The position numbers and the translations under genes were made by a program. Under the pieces are notes generated by a model, which was given only the letters and a program-made list of their open reading frames with translations, ran no database searches and was not told the origin of the DNA. Below are positions 1 through 6,843 of a stretch of DNA of 16,733 nt, one piece after another. The DNA comes from DAOPXV01 sp035352535 (GTDB lineage: Bacteria > Muiribacteriota > UBA9980), in contig CAZJFS010000093.1 of assembly GCA_964545075.1 (NCBI GenBank), positions 1-16,733 on the forward strand, read 5' to 3'. Within the stretch, counting starts at the first letter, position 1, and every line of letters begins with the position of its first letter.

Positions 1-734
1 CATTCAAGGCCGAACTTCTTTCCTCGCGCATCGCGAAAACATGCATGCCGGAAAACCGGCGTGTGATCGGAATCGCGCCGGGATCGCCAAAACCCAAGAT
101 CCTCATCGTCGATGATGTCGCGTCAAACCGGTCAGTTTTACGCGTGCTTCTTGAAAATACCGGGTTTTTCGTCAATGAAGCGTCTAACGGACAGGACGCG
201 CTGCTGGTTATAAATGAATGGATGCCTGACGCGATTTTTATGGACCGCTACATGCCTTCGCTCGACGGGATCGAGACATCGAGAATGATCAGGGCATCCG
301 AAAAATACGGAAACATACCGATATTGATGCTTTCGGCGAGCGCGATCACTGAAAACCGGGACGAAGCGATAATCGCCGGGATCGACATTTTTCTACGAAA
401 ACCTTTCATTGAAGAAGAAGTATTCGAAAATCTGAAAAAATTGCTCGGCGTCAAATATATTTATGAGGAAATTCAATCCAAAGATACCGCCGGCTCTTCG
501 GATGAAATTATAACCCGTGAAATCGCTTCTCTCCCGGTTGAAATCAAAGACGAAATCGTGGATAACGCCAATTTATGCGATGTAACCAGACTTCGAAAAA
601 TTATAAGCAGCGACCCCGTGAAGTCTTGCCCCGGACTTGTTTCCAGGATCGAAACCTTCCTCGATAATTACGAATATAAAAGAATTATCCTGCTTTTAAA
701 CGGCGGCAAGGCCGAAAACGAAAAAAATAACTGA
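1..734 (+). CDS. Hybrid sensor histidine kinase, C-terminal part (5' truncated by window)
   Basis: The reading frame is open from base 3, upstream of the first ATG at 45, so this is the 3' end of a gene that starts before the window. The first codons (FKAELL) look like the last strand of a HATPase domain. Next comes the linker RRVIGIAPG, which in hybrid kinases joins the kinase core to a receiver. Counting from the Met at 45, the receiver has the acidic pair D23-D24, phospho-acceptor D67 in FMDRYMP, a Ser in the LSAS segment and K119 in RKPF. After it, GVKYIYEE and a helical tail of about 90 residues resemble the C-terminal extension of this kinase class. Expected role: autophosphorylation on the missing kinase part, then intramolecular phosphotransfer to D67. 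The next gene starts 37 bases downstream on the same strand, so the two are probably co-transcribed. The sensory input cannot be seen. Confidence 0.85.
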   Translation, partial: FKAELLSSRIAKTCMPENRRVIGIAPGSPKPKILIVDDVASNRSVLRVLLENTGFFVNEASNGQDALLVINEWMPDAIFMDRYMPSLDGIETSRMIRASEKYGNIPILMLSASAITENRDEAIIAGIDIFLRKPFIEEEVFENLKKLLGVKYIYEEIQSKDTAGSSDEIITREIASLPVEIKDEIVDNANLCDVTRLRKIISSDPVKSCPGLVSRIETFLDNYEYKRIILLLNGGKAENEKNN

Positions 735-771
735 CGGCGGCCAGAAGAATATCAAAAAGGTGGAATACATT

Positions 772-1929
772 ATGTACGATCTGGACATAACCGGTTCGCG
801 AATATTGATTGTGGACGACACTCCTCAATCTCTAGGGCTTCTTGAAAAAATGCTCAGAGACAACGGATATCATGTTTTTGCCATGACAAACGGCGAGGCC
901 GCGATAAAAATAGCCGCGGGCAGCCATCCCGAACTGATCCTGCTCGATGTGAGAATGCCGGGCATGGACGGTTACGAAGTCTGTAGAAGATTAAAGGAAA
1001 TACCTGATTTAAAAGATATTTCCGTGATATTTTTAAGCGCGTTAAACGAGACGGAAGACAAGATAAAAGGTTTCAAATCAGGCGGGGTTGACTACATAAC
1101 AAAGCCGCTTCAACTCGAAGAAGTCGAAGCGCGCGTCAGGACGCATCTGACGATAAGCAAACTCCGGCGCGAACTGCAAAAGCATAACGCTGATCTCGAA
1201 ATGATCGTCGCGGAGAGGACGCGGGAACTCGCTGAAGCCTATAAGCGCCTTAAAAGCATAGATCAGTTAAAAAGCGAGTTTCTTTCGATGATATCCCATG
1301 AATTAAGGACGCCGCTAAATGGAATACTCGGCGTCAGCGAATTAATTCTTATGGAACGCCAGAAAAACATAATTAAAGACGATCTGAATATGCTTTATAA
1401 ATGCAGCCGAAACAGGCTGGATCAACTTCTCAATGACGCCATGATGATAAACGAACTTGACCTTTCCCCAAAAAAGGCGAATCAGGATGCCGTTTCCCTG
1501 GATACGATACTGGACGATCCGGGCGTTCATGTCGTCATCGAAGCGAACGCGGGAGAGCAATTGCCAAAAATCATCGGCGATATCGTATTATTAAAAAAAG
1601 CCTTCACAAGCATTTTAAAAACTTCAACGTATTTTAACGTAAAAAAAGACAAGCTTACCATGAAATGTGAAATATCGGAGAACGCAATTAATCTGTGCAT
1701 TCATCTTGACAACCTGAGAATCTCCGAAGAGCACGCCGGCAGTTTTTTTGAACTGGCTTCCGTTTCCAGGCAATGTTCCCAGGCCCAGGACATGGGGCTT
1801 TCGCCTGTCGTGGCCCGAAAAATAGTTGGGCTGTTCGGAGGAGACATTAAAATGATAAAACAGAACGATTCGGAAGGCGAATTCGTTTTAACTTTTTTAA
1901 AGCCCACGAATAATGATGCCCGAAATTAA
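772..1929 (+). CDS. Response regulator-histidine kinase hybrid with degenerate ATPase domain
   Basis: I chose the ATG at 772 because AAGGTGG (756-762) lies about 9 bases upstream; the in-frame GTG at 760 is part of that ribosome-binding site. Counting from this Met, a receiver domain spans about 7-125, with acidic pair D15-D16, phospho-acceptor D59 in LLDVRMPGMDG, S89 and K111 in TKPL. A coiled-coil linker (about 127-165) leads to a HisKA helix with H176 in SHELRTPLNG. The C-terminal part aligns in order with a HATPase fold but lacks key residues. Both N-box asparagines appear replaced (S280, T284), no DxGxG motif is visible, and only a G2-like segment with a terminal GG (about 340-357) remains. 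Cytoplasmic, with no membrane segment. It may act as a phosphorelay partner or scaffold for the kinase upstream. The domain order is clear; loss of kinase activity is inferred. Confidence 0.85.
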   Translation: MYDLDITGSRILIVDDTPQSLGLLEKMLRDNGYHVFAMTNGEAAIKIAAGSHPELILLDVRMPGMDGYEVCRRLKEIPDLKDISVIFLSALNETEDKIKGFKSGGVDYITKPLQLEEVEARVRTHLTISKLRRELQKHNADLEMIVAERTRELAEAYKRLKSIDQLKSEFLSMISHELRTPLNGILGVSELILMERQKNIIKDDLNMLYKCSRNRLDQLLNDAMMINELDLSPKKANQDAVSLDTILDDPGVHVVIEANAGEQLPKIIGDIVLLKKAFTSILKTSTYFNVKKDKLTMKCEISENAINLCIHLDNLRISEEHAGSFFELASVSRQCSQAQDMGLSPVVARKIVGLFGGDIKMIKQNDSEGEFVLTFLKPTNNDARN

Positions 1930-2753
1930 TTTTTGAAAATATAACGTTCAAACGCGTTATGCAACCCGTCGCGCGTTATGTCGGTCGTCACGTGCGACGC
2001 GATGTTTTTAACGCGCTCGTCCGCGTTTCCCATGGCAATGGAAACCGCGACCGATCTGAACATATCGCAATCATTGAAGCTGTCGCCTATCGCATAAGTT
2101 CTGCCGGCGGCTATGCCGTATCTTGAAATCACTTCTCTGATAGCGCGGCCTTTCGTTATTCCAAGCTTCGTCATTTCAAGATAGTTGGGAAAGGAAAAAG
2201 CGTATTCTAGGCGACCTTTAAAAAGGCAGTCGATGCGTTCATATACCGGCTTGAGGTATTCCGGCTTTTCGAAATATGTGAGAGCTAAAATTTTAGGCGA
2301 TTCCTTAAGCGTCTTAAAATCGGATATTTTCCTGTAAACGGCGCCGGTACGATTAACATACTCCTGCAGAAGTTCGTTTTCTAAATCAACGTAGAGCTCG
2401 TCATTGTAATAGCAGAAAATGGTTATGCCTTTACTCTGAAATGGCGTCAGAGCGTCTATGATCTCGTTGAATAGAATTGAGTTTACGGGATCATAATAAA
2501 TAATATCCGATCTGTCCGAAATCGGAGCGGCGAAAGCGCCATTATAGGAAATGATAGCCGAGTCGTTATTTATACCGATACGTTCGGCTTCTTTAAGAGC
2601 CGAACGGTACATGCGGCCGGTCGTCAGAACGATCATGAACCCTTTTTCCTGCGCTTTTCTTATAGCGGCGGAAGCGCTTTCGGGAATCCGGCCGGAGCGC
2701 TCTACCAGCGTACCGTCAAGATCTATGAATACGGCGGAATGATAGGCGAGCAT
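1926..2753 (-). CDS. Cof-type HAD-IIB family phosphatase
   Basis: This 275-residue protein has all four HAD motifs. Motif I is DLDGT (nucleophile D11, acid/base D13), motif II is LTTGR (T44/T45), motif III is K201 in GITKGRAI, and motif IV is GDSFND (D224, D228). The C2B cap of about 110 residues between motifs II and III, and MGNADERVK after motif IV, place it in the Cof/YbiV-like subfamily. These are cytoplasmic Mg-dependent phosphatases of sugar phosphates, flavin or pyridoxal phosphates; the substrate cannot be told. I start at the ATG at 2753, which has AGGGGAG (2766-2772) about 12 bases upstream and lies 4 bases after the stop of the methyltransferase gene. A TTG at 2780 would overlap that gene and is less likely. 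The stop codon overlaps the stop of the convergent kinase gene. Confidence 0.92.
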   Translation of the reverse strand: MLAYHSAVFIDLDGTLVERSGRIPESASAAIRKAQEKGFMIVLTTGRMYRSALKEAERIGINNDSAIISYNGAFAAPISDRSDIIYYDPVNSILFNEIIDALTPFQSKGITIFCYYNDELYVDLENELLQEYVNRTGAVYRKISDFKTLKESPKILALTYFEKPEYLKPVYERIDCLFKGRLEYAFSFPNYLEMTKLGITKGRAIREVISRYGIAAGRTYAIGDSFNDCDMFRSVAVSIAMGNADERVKNIASHVTTDITRDGLHNAFERYIFKN

Positions 2754-2757
2754 TATT

Positions 2758-4167
2758 TTATTGTTCTCCCCTATATTCAAGTTTCATGATATTTTCGATG
2801 TGAAAAGTGTGGGGGAACATATCGAAAGGCGTTATTTTCGTTATAACGTAGCCGTGCTTGACGAGCTTTTCAACGTCCCGCGCCTGCGTCATGGGATTAC
2901 ACGAGACATATACGATCTCGGCAATCCTGGCGTCGCATAAAAAGTCGGTCATCTCATCGCTCAAACCGGCCCTGGGCGGGTCCAACAGGATAGCGCCGTA
3001 TTTCGAGCGCAACTCTTGCGGACCGAACTTGTTTATAAGAGCTTCTAAAATTTCGAACGCGTCGCCGCGGCGGACATTATAGTTTAAAGCGCCGGCCGAT
3101 TTGGCGTTAAGCTTGGCCAGCGTACAGGCCTGCGCGACGATCTCGACCGCCATGACGCTTTGAAAGTAAGGCGCGAGAGCGAGCGACAGGGTTCCGATCC
3201 CCGAATAAGCGTCAATGAGAGATGTTTTTCGGGGTGTTTTCCCATCAACAAGAAGTTTTTCTATATGTTCCGCCATATTTGTCGCCTGAGCGGTATTGAC
3301 CTGAAAAAACGAGATCGGCGAGATCCTGAAATCGACGCCGCCTATCGAATCTACAATCGACTCCTCGCCGAACACCTTTATAAGGGGCGCCCTATTATCG
3401 CCAATACGTATGTCGCGGCCATCCTCGAAGATGACGTTCGTGTCATGCGGATTGTGATAAACGAAAAATCCCTTGAGGTGTTTGTTTCTCTTAAAAAGAG
3501 TTTTGGATATGGAGTTCTGATTGAAAAGCGTCTTGTGGTTCGAAACTATCGTCAGAAGCATTTCGCCATTCTTACTGCTTTCGCGCACCACGATATGACG
3601 CACCATGCCTTTTTTCAGCTTTTCGCTATACGGCGGAATCTTGTACTGGTTAAGGACCGAAACCACTGTTTCAACAAGCTTGTTCACGTTATCCGAATGA
3701 AGCGGACATTTTTCTATCTCTACCACGTCATGCGATTTGATACGATAAAAACCCGCGACGACCTTTCCGTTTTTACCCGAAGTGCACTGCATCTGAAGTT
3801 TATTGCGGTAACCGAATTGTTCAGGGGAAGGCACCACGTCATCTATCTGAAGTTTGTCCGAAGTGAGCTTGCGGAAAACCTCTTTTAACAGGTCGTGCTT
3901 ATATTTAAGCTGCATCGAATATTTTATGTTCTGATGCGAACAGCCGCCGCAGTCGCCGAAATGAGGACACGGCGCTTCGGTACGGGCTTCCGACGGGCGA
4001 TTTATATCCACGATCTCGGCCTTGAAATAACTTGTCGTTTCATGGAATATATTAACGTAAAGATCGTCGCCCGGAACCGATAGCGGCACAAAAACGGCTT
4101 TCCCGTCGATATGCGCTATCCCTACGCCCTCGCCTCCAAGTTTTTCTATTTTAACCGCTTTTCTCAT
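2758..4167 (-). CDS. rlmD: 23S rRNA (uracil-C5)-methyltransferase, RlmD/RumA type
   Basis: A 469-residue SAM-dependent RNA m5U methyltransferase of the TrmA/RumA family. The N-terminal 55 residues fit a TRAM RNA-binding domain (GGEGVGIAHI start). Four cysteines, C67, C73, C76 and C154, have the CX5CX2C plus distant Cys spacing of the [4Fe-4S] site in RumA enzymes. The C-terminal Rossmann domain has the SAM loop DAYSGIGTLSL (319-329), DPPRAGL (396-402), catalytic C423 in YVSCNP and the general-base region with E458 in HIENI. In E. coli RlmD methylates U1939 of 23S rRNA. In other bacteria relatives may modify U747, both sites, or tRNA, so the exact target is inferred. The start has only a distant AAGGGA. 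The HAD phosphatase gene follows after 4 bases, suggesting an operon. Confidence 0.9.
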   Translation of the reverse strand: MRKAVKIEKLGGEGVGIAHIDGKAVFVPLSVPGDDLYVNIFHETTSYFKAEIVDINRPSEARTEAPCPHFGDCGGCSHQNIKYSMQLKYKHDLLKEVFRKLTSDKLQIDDVVPSPEQFGYRNKLQMQCTSGKNGKVVAGFYRIKSHDVVEIEKCPLHSDNVNKLVETVVSVLNQYKIPPYSEKLKKGMVRHIVVRESSKNGEMLLTIVSNHKTLFNQNSISKTLFKRNKHLKGFFVYHNPHDTNVIFEDGRDIRIGDNRAPLIKVFGEESIVDSIGGVDFRISPISFFQVNTAQATNMAEHIEKLLVDGKTPRKTSLIDAYSGIGTLSLALAPYFQSVMAVEIVAQACTLAKLNAKSAGALNYNVRRGDAFEILEALINKFGPQELRSKYGAILLDPPRAGLSDEMTDFLCDARIAEIVYVSCNPMTQARDVEKLVKHGYVITKITPFDMFPHTFHIENIMKLEYRGEQ

Positions 4168-4473
4168 TATGTCTGTTCTGTCCCTTCACGCTTGTTATAT
4201 TTTATACAAATTCCAGCCGTATTTTATTTTTCAGGGCTAATCCTGTCATTTTTTCTACACGCGTTTTAAAAACGCCCGCTGAAAAAAATCATTATCCGTA
4301 TTTAATTCAACTGATTTTACAACATTTTTCGTTGAAATTCAAGCAAAATAAGAGGTTTTTTGTAAATAATTCAAAAATGGCATAAAATATGCTTTTTAAA
4401 AAACCATAATAGCTGAATAAATGAAAAACGCGCATCGATAAAAAAGATATAACCCGAAGGAGGGTGGGCATTT
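4168..4473. other. AT-rich intergenic region between divergent genes
   Basis: This 306-base spacer separates the reverse-strand methyltransferase gene from the forward small membrane protein gene. It has no convincing ORF. A candidate forward promoter lies at 4360-4388. On the reverse strand, TATAAAAT at about 4200-4210 could serve as a -10 for the methyltransferase gene, but I find no matching -35. The inverted repeat GCGTT/AACGC at 4261-4275 is not followed by a T-run in either direction. Confidence 0.6.
4360..4388 (+). promoter_or_regulatory. Candidate sigma70-type promoter for the small membrane protein gene
   Basis: TTGTAA (4360-4365) and TAAAAT (4383-4388) are separated by 17 bases. 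The -10 is identical to that of the stronger promoter at 4722-4750. Transcription would start near 4395, giving a leader of about 79 bases before the ATG at 4474. Assigned by motif only. Confidence 0.5.
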
Positions 4474-4695
4474 ATGATAATTATGATAGACCTTGCGATA
4501 CTCATGGCGCTTATAATGCTCGAACTTGTCATAATAAAACAATTCTGGATGATAAACATGGAAGTTCAAAAGGTGAAATTTTCCCGGATAGAAGCCGTTA
4601 ACGAAAGGTATGCGATACGAAGCGACATAAAAACGCTCGATTACACGGCGGATCAGCTTGAAAGCGACGACATCGACAAACACATTTTTAAATAG
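4474..4695 (+). CDS. Small single-pass membrane protein, function unknown
   Basis: This 73-residue protein begins with a hydrophobic helix (about residues 1-22, rich in Ile, Leu and Met), followed by a basic stretch and a soluble acidic tail containing LESDDIDKH. It would be a short membrane anchor with a cytoplasmic or periplasmic tail of about 45 residues; the topology is unclear. The start is supported by a very strong Shine-Dalgarno AAGGAGGG (4457-4464), 9 bases upstream of the ATG. A second ATG at 4483 is too close to an optimal position to exclude. A longer ORF on the opposite strand overlaps it but has no ribosome-binding site. The degenerate HD gene follows after about 108 bases but has its own promoter. 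I do not recognise a family. Confidence 0.75.
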   Translation: MIIMIDLAILMALIMLELVIIKQFWMINMEVQKVKFSRIEAVNERYAIRSDIKTLDYTADQLESDDIDKHIFK

Positions 4696-4721
4696 GGTAT
4701 CGATCATAAAATAATTAAAGG

Positions 4722-4750
4722 TTGACACGCAAATAAAATTGTGATAAAAT
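4722..4750 (+). promoter_or_regulatory. Strong sigma70-type promoter for the degenerate HD-domain gene
   Basis: TTGACA (4722-4727) is a perfect -35, and TAAAAT (4745-4750) lies 17 bases downstream. The predicted start near 4757 gives a leader of about 47 bases before the ATG at 4804. The promoter may also drive the response regulator gene at 5481, since no terminator is visible between them. Confidence 0.8.
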
Positions 4751-4803
4751 TTTTTCAGTATTATTTTAAGATCAACGCTCAAAATATTTAAAAGGGTTTG
4801 AAA

Positions 4804-5358
4804 ATGACGCAAAATGCGGAATTAAAATGGCTGTATGACCTTCTTCCTTATATTGAAGAATCTTTTGCTAACAAAAAAGAAGATATAGGTTTTGAGCACA
4901 GCGTAAGAACTATGAACATCGCCAGATACATAGCCGCACTGGAGCATGCCGACAAAGATATGGCTGCTCTTTTATGCCTTCTGGCCAGATTCACGTCCAA
5001 AGAAATCGAAAGCGTCCTTCCGCTTTTAGATAAGGAAGAAGATTTCAAAAAACGCTTCTTATCGAACTTCGAGGACATGAACATCAACGGCCAGCTAAAC
5101 ACCGCCGAAGCGAAAATCGCGAACGATGCGATATGCCTGGAATCAATGGGCGCAATCGGCATCATCCGCCACTTCTATCGCGGCGCTTCCGAAAAATTAC
5201 CTTTAAAGCTTCTTATAAAAAATTTCGCCGAAAAAGTTTCGAAACTCCAGGCGTCCGTCCAGACCGAAGCCGGCAAGAACATGGCAGCCGAACGTCAAAA
5301 CTTCATATCAACGTTCCTGAACCGTCTTAAGGGCGAAATGGTATGGGAAAACATATAA
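4804..5358 (+). CDS. Degenerate HD-domain protein (pseudo-phosphohydrolase)
   Basis: I chose the ATG at 4804 because AAGGG (4792-4796) sits 7 bases upstream; the in-frame TTG at 4798 lies too close to it. The 184-residue protein follows the layout of YedJ-like HD phosphohydrolases. It has a first His (H32, in FEHSVRT), the helix where AALLHD is expected, then D108 followed by GAIGIIRHF, and a C-terminal helical region with AAERQNFISTFL. At the HD dipeptide the sequence reads AALLCLLA, so both metal-binding residues are replaced (C58, L59). Only H32 and D108 of the usual metal ligands remain. It is therefore probably not an active phosphohydrolase; a regulatory or binding role is inferred. Cytoplasmic. 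It is preceded by a strong promoter and followed by a response regulator gene with an HD-GYP-type N-terminal module. Confidence 0.8.
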   Translation: MTQNAELKWLYDLLPYIEESFANKKEDIGFEHSVRTMNIARYIAALEHADKDMAALLCLLARFTSKEIESVLPLLDKEEDFKKRFLSNFEDMNINGQLNTAEAKIANDAICLESMGAIGIIRHFYRGASEKLPLKLLIKNFAEKVSKLQASVQTEAGKNMAAERQNFISTFLNRLKGEMVWENI

Positions 5359-5377
5359 TTTTATGGGGGTTATATCA

Positions 5378-5449
5378 ATGAACATCTATATCTTGAAAGT
5401 CGCTTTTGTTTGTCTTTTTACTTCCGTAGCGAATAAATACTGGATGTAG
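5378..5449 (+). CDS. Possible 23-residue hydrophobic small protein
   Basis: The ATG at 5378 opens a 23-codon frame ending in TAG at 5447-5449. GGGGG (5365-5369) lies 8 bases upstream, a plausible ribosome-binding site. The peptide starts MNIYILKVAFVCLFTSV and is mostly hydrophobic, as in small membrane peptides or leader peptides. It lies in the 122-base gap between the HD-like gene and the response regulator gene. A 5-bp inverted repeat GGATG/CATCC (5442-5456) overlaps its stop codon. It could be a real small protein, a leader peptide coupling translation to the next gene, or chance. Confidence 0.35.
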   Translation: MNIYILKVAFVCLFTSVANKYWM

Positions 5450-5460
5450 TTCATCCGCAA

Positions 5461-5471
5461 ACCTTGAAGGT
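5461..5471. promoter_or_regulatory. Palindrome over the ribosome-binding site of the response regulator gene
   Basis: ACCTTGAAGGT is an 11-base palindrome with a single central G, inside the looser repeat AAACCTTGAAGGTGTTT. Its right arm is the only Shine-Dalgarno (AAGG, 5467-5470) of the gene starting at 5481. It could be an operator or a site for translational control. The central loop is too small for a stable RNA hairpin of full length. Confidence 0.3.
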
Positions 5472-5480
5472 GTTTGATAT

Positions 5481-6119
5481 ATGGAAAAAATAATTAACGT
5501 AACCGATCTTACGATAGGTCTCAAGTTAAGTAAGCCGGTCTATATGGAAAACACCAAGGTCGTCCTCGTAAATAAGGACGTAACCTTAGATTTAAACATC
5601 ATAAATATGCTTAAATCGCTTAAGATCACCTATGTCTTCATTTACGGAGAAGAAGAGCCGGTAAAAAGCAATGTGCCCGAAACACCTCACGTCGAAACGG
5701 TTCCCGGCCTTTCCGACATTCCTTCCGTTAAGCAGGCAAAGCTCTCAAAGATCCTTATCGTCGATGACGAACGGGATATCTGTATGTATATTAAAGACGT
5801 TCTCGAAAACAGCAATTATGAAACGGTCACGGCCACCAGCGCTAAAGAGGCCTGGGGTTATCTTATCAACGATCCCGACATAAATATGGCCTTTCTCGAT
5901 ATTATGATGCCTGAAACTAACGGCTTCGAACTTTTAAAAAAGATAAAGGGCGAACTCGGGCGTTCATTGAACGTGGTAATGGTCACGGCCAGAAAAACCA
6001 TGCAGGACGTCATTATGGCAAAAGAACTTGGCGTGGCGGGATATATCACCAAGCCATTCGATCCCGAACGGCTCGTTAAAATCGCCGAACTTGCTCTATC
6101 CGAATCCAAGAACATCTAA
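5481..6119 (+). CDS. Response regulator with N-terminal HD-GYP-associated module and REC domain
   Basis: A 212-residue protein of two parts. Residues 1-60 (INVTDLTIGLKLSKPVY, then VLVNKDVTLD and IYGEE) resemble the small module that usually precedes the HD-GYP domain of c-di-GMP phosphodiesterases. After a linker of about 25 residues comes a complete receiver domain (90-207) with acidic pair D95-D96, phospho-acceptor D140 in AFLDIMMPETNG, T169 and K191 in TKPF. No output domain follows, so it is a stand-alone receiver with an unusual N-terminal partner. The start is the ATG at 5481 with AAGG 10 bases upstream; a TGA just before it rules out a longer form. It is the last gene of the forward group, and its stop codon overlaps that of the convergent gene. 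Phosphorylation by a histidine kinase is expected, but the partner is unknown. Confidence 0.85.
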   Translation: MEKIINVTDLTIGLKLSKPVYMENTKVVLVNKDVTLDLNIINMLKSLKITYVFIYGEEEPVKSNVPETPHVETVPGLSDIPSVKQAKLSKILIVDDERDICMYIKDVLENSNYETVTATSAKEAWGYLINDPDINMAFLDIMMPETNGFELLKKIKGELGRSLNVVMVTARKTMQDVIMAKELGVAGYITKPFDPERLVKIAELALSESKNI

Positions 6120-6775
6120 TCTATATATACATAACCCGATATTTTAACTTTTTTCAGCTCTTCAATTTTCGATTTTACCGATTCGAATTTTTCAGTTGAA
6201 TTTTCAGCTATAGCTTTTTCGAGTTCCCGCATGCATTTTTCGGCTTCGTTAAAAAAATTAATTATATCTTTGCGGGCGCGCTCCGCTTTATACGGAACAA
6301 GAACCTTGTCTATTTCTTTTTTAGCGTATTCGCAGGCGGAAATATTTCCGGTTATAACCTGGAAAAATTCTTCCTTTTCCTTCAAATACGTCTCGCCCGT
6401 TTCGTCATTCATTCCCCTTCGTATCAATTCGAAGGAGCGGTCCAATATGGCGTCGGAATTTCCTTTAAACGTTTCAATAGCCGTTACCATTCCGCCGAAA
6501 TAATGAAGGTATTCATCGGCGGAATCACTGTCCCTGAGGATGAAAAGATAACTTACGGCCACGATCAGACCGCCTAAAAGCCCGAATATTATGGCTTTCC
6601 AGAATAAATCCATGCCGTTTCGAGGTTTTTTTCTGCGGCGCTGGGTTAGCTCGAACAGATAAGCTTCGGCTTCAGCCTGCTTGTCAACCGCTTCAATAGC
6701 CTGGCCGCCTGATCCCGTTTCTTTTTTTATCTCTTCCGGTTCCGGAATTTTTTCGACATTGCGCTCTTCATTCAT
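6116..6775 (-). CDS. Single-pass membrane protein with coiled-coil extracytoplasmic domain
   Basis: I do not recognise this 219-residue protein. It has an acidic, Pro/Glu-rich N-terminus (1-40), a basic cluster RRRKKPR (46-52) and one hydrophobic helix at about 61-80. The remaining 140 charged residues are predicted helical, including a segment rich in Glu and Lys (about 160-212). By the positive-inside rule the N-terminus is cytoplasmic and the C-terminal domain lies outside the inner membrane. No Shine-Dalgarno precedes the ATG. Instead a TTGACA/TAAAAT promoter ends 8 bases before it, which points to a leaderless mRNA. It is divergent from the FecR-like gene at 6844, with overlapping upstream regions, so the two may be co-regulated. 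Its stop overlaps the stop of the response regulator gene. Confidence 0.8.
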   Translation of the reverse strand: MNEERNVEKIPEPEEIKKETGSGGQAIEAVDKQAEAEAYLFELTQRRRKKPRNGMDLFWKAIIFGLLGGLIVAVSYLFILRDSDSADEYLHYFGGMVTAIETFKGNSDAILDRSFELIRRGMNDETGETYLKEKEEFFQVITGNISACEYAKKEIDKVLVPYKAERARKDIINFFNEAEKCMRELEKAIAENSTEKFESVKSKIEELKKVKISGYVYID

Positions 6776-6783
6776 ATTGGCTT

Positions 6784-6813
6784 ATTTTACCATGCAATAT
6801 ACTTTTTTGTCAA
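6784..6813 (-). promoter_or_regulatory. Consensus promoter immediately upstream of an ATG (leaderless start)
   Basis: On the reverse strand, TTGACA (6813-6808) and TAAAAT (6789-6784) are 18 bases apart. Only 8 bases separate the -10 from the ATG at 6775, so transcription should begin at or within about 2 bases of the start codon. This agrees with the absence of a Shine-Dalgarno sequence there. Confidence 0.7.
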
Positions 6814-6843
6814 AAATAATTATTTTTTGCCGATATTTTTAAC

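Noticed and set aside
2754..2780. TTG start for the HAD phosphatase giving a 23-base overlap with the methyltransferase gene
   Set aside because: The ATG at 2753 has the strong AGGGGAG upstream and fits the family N-terminus better.
3160..3888. Long forward ORF (242 codons) inside the methyltransferase region
   Set aside because: It is antisense to a methyltransferase gene with all catalytic motifs, and its translation shows no domain or signal.
4259..4275. Inverted repeat GCGTT/AACGC as a terminator
   Set aside because: No T-run follows it on either strand and no gene ends nearby in a fitting direction.
4396..4812. Reverse ORF of 138 codons opposite the small membrane protein gene
   Set aside because: It has no ribosome-binding site and spans a clear forward promoter; the forward gene at 4474 has a very strong Shine-Dalgarno.
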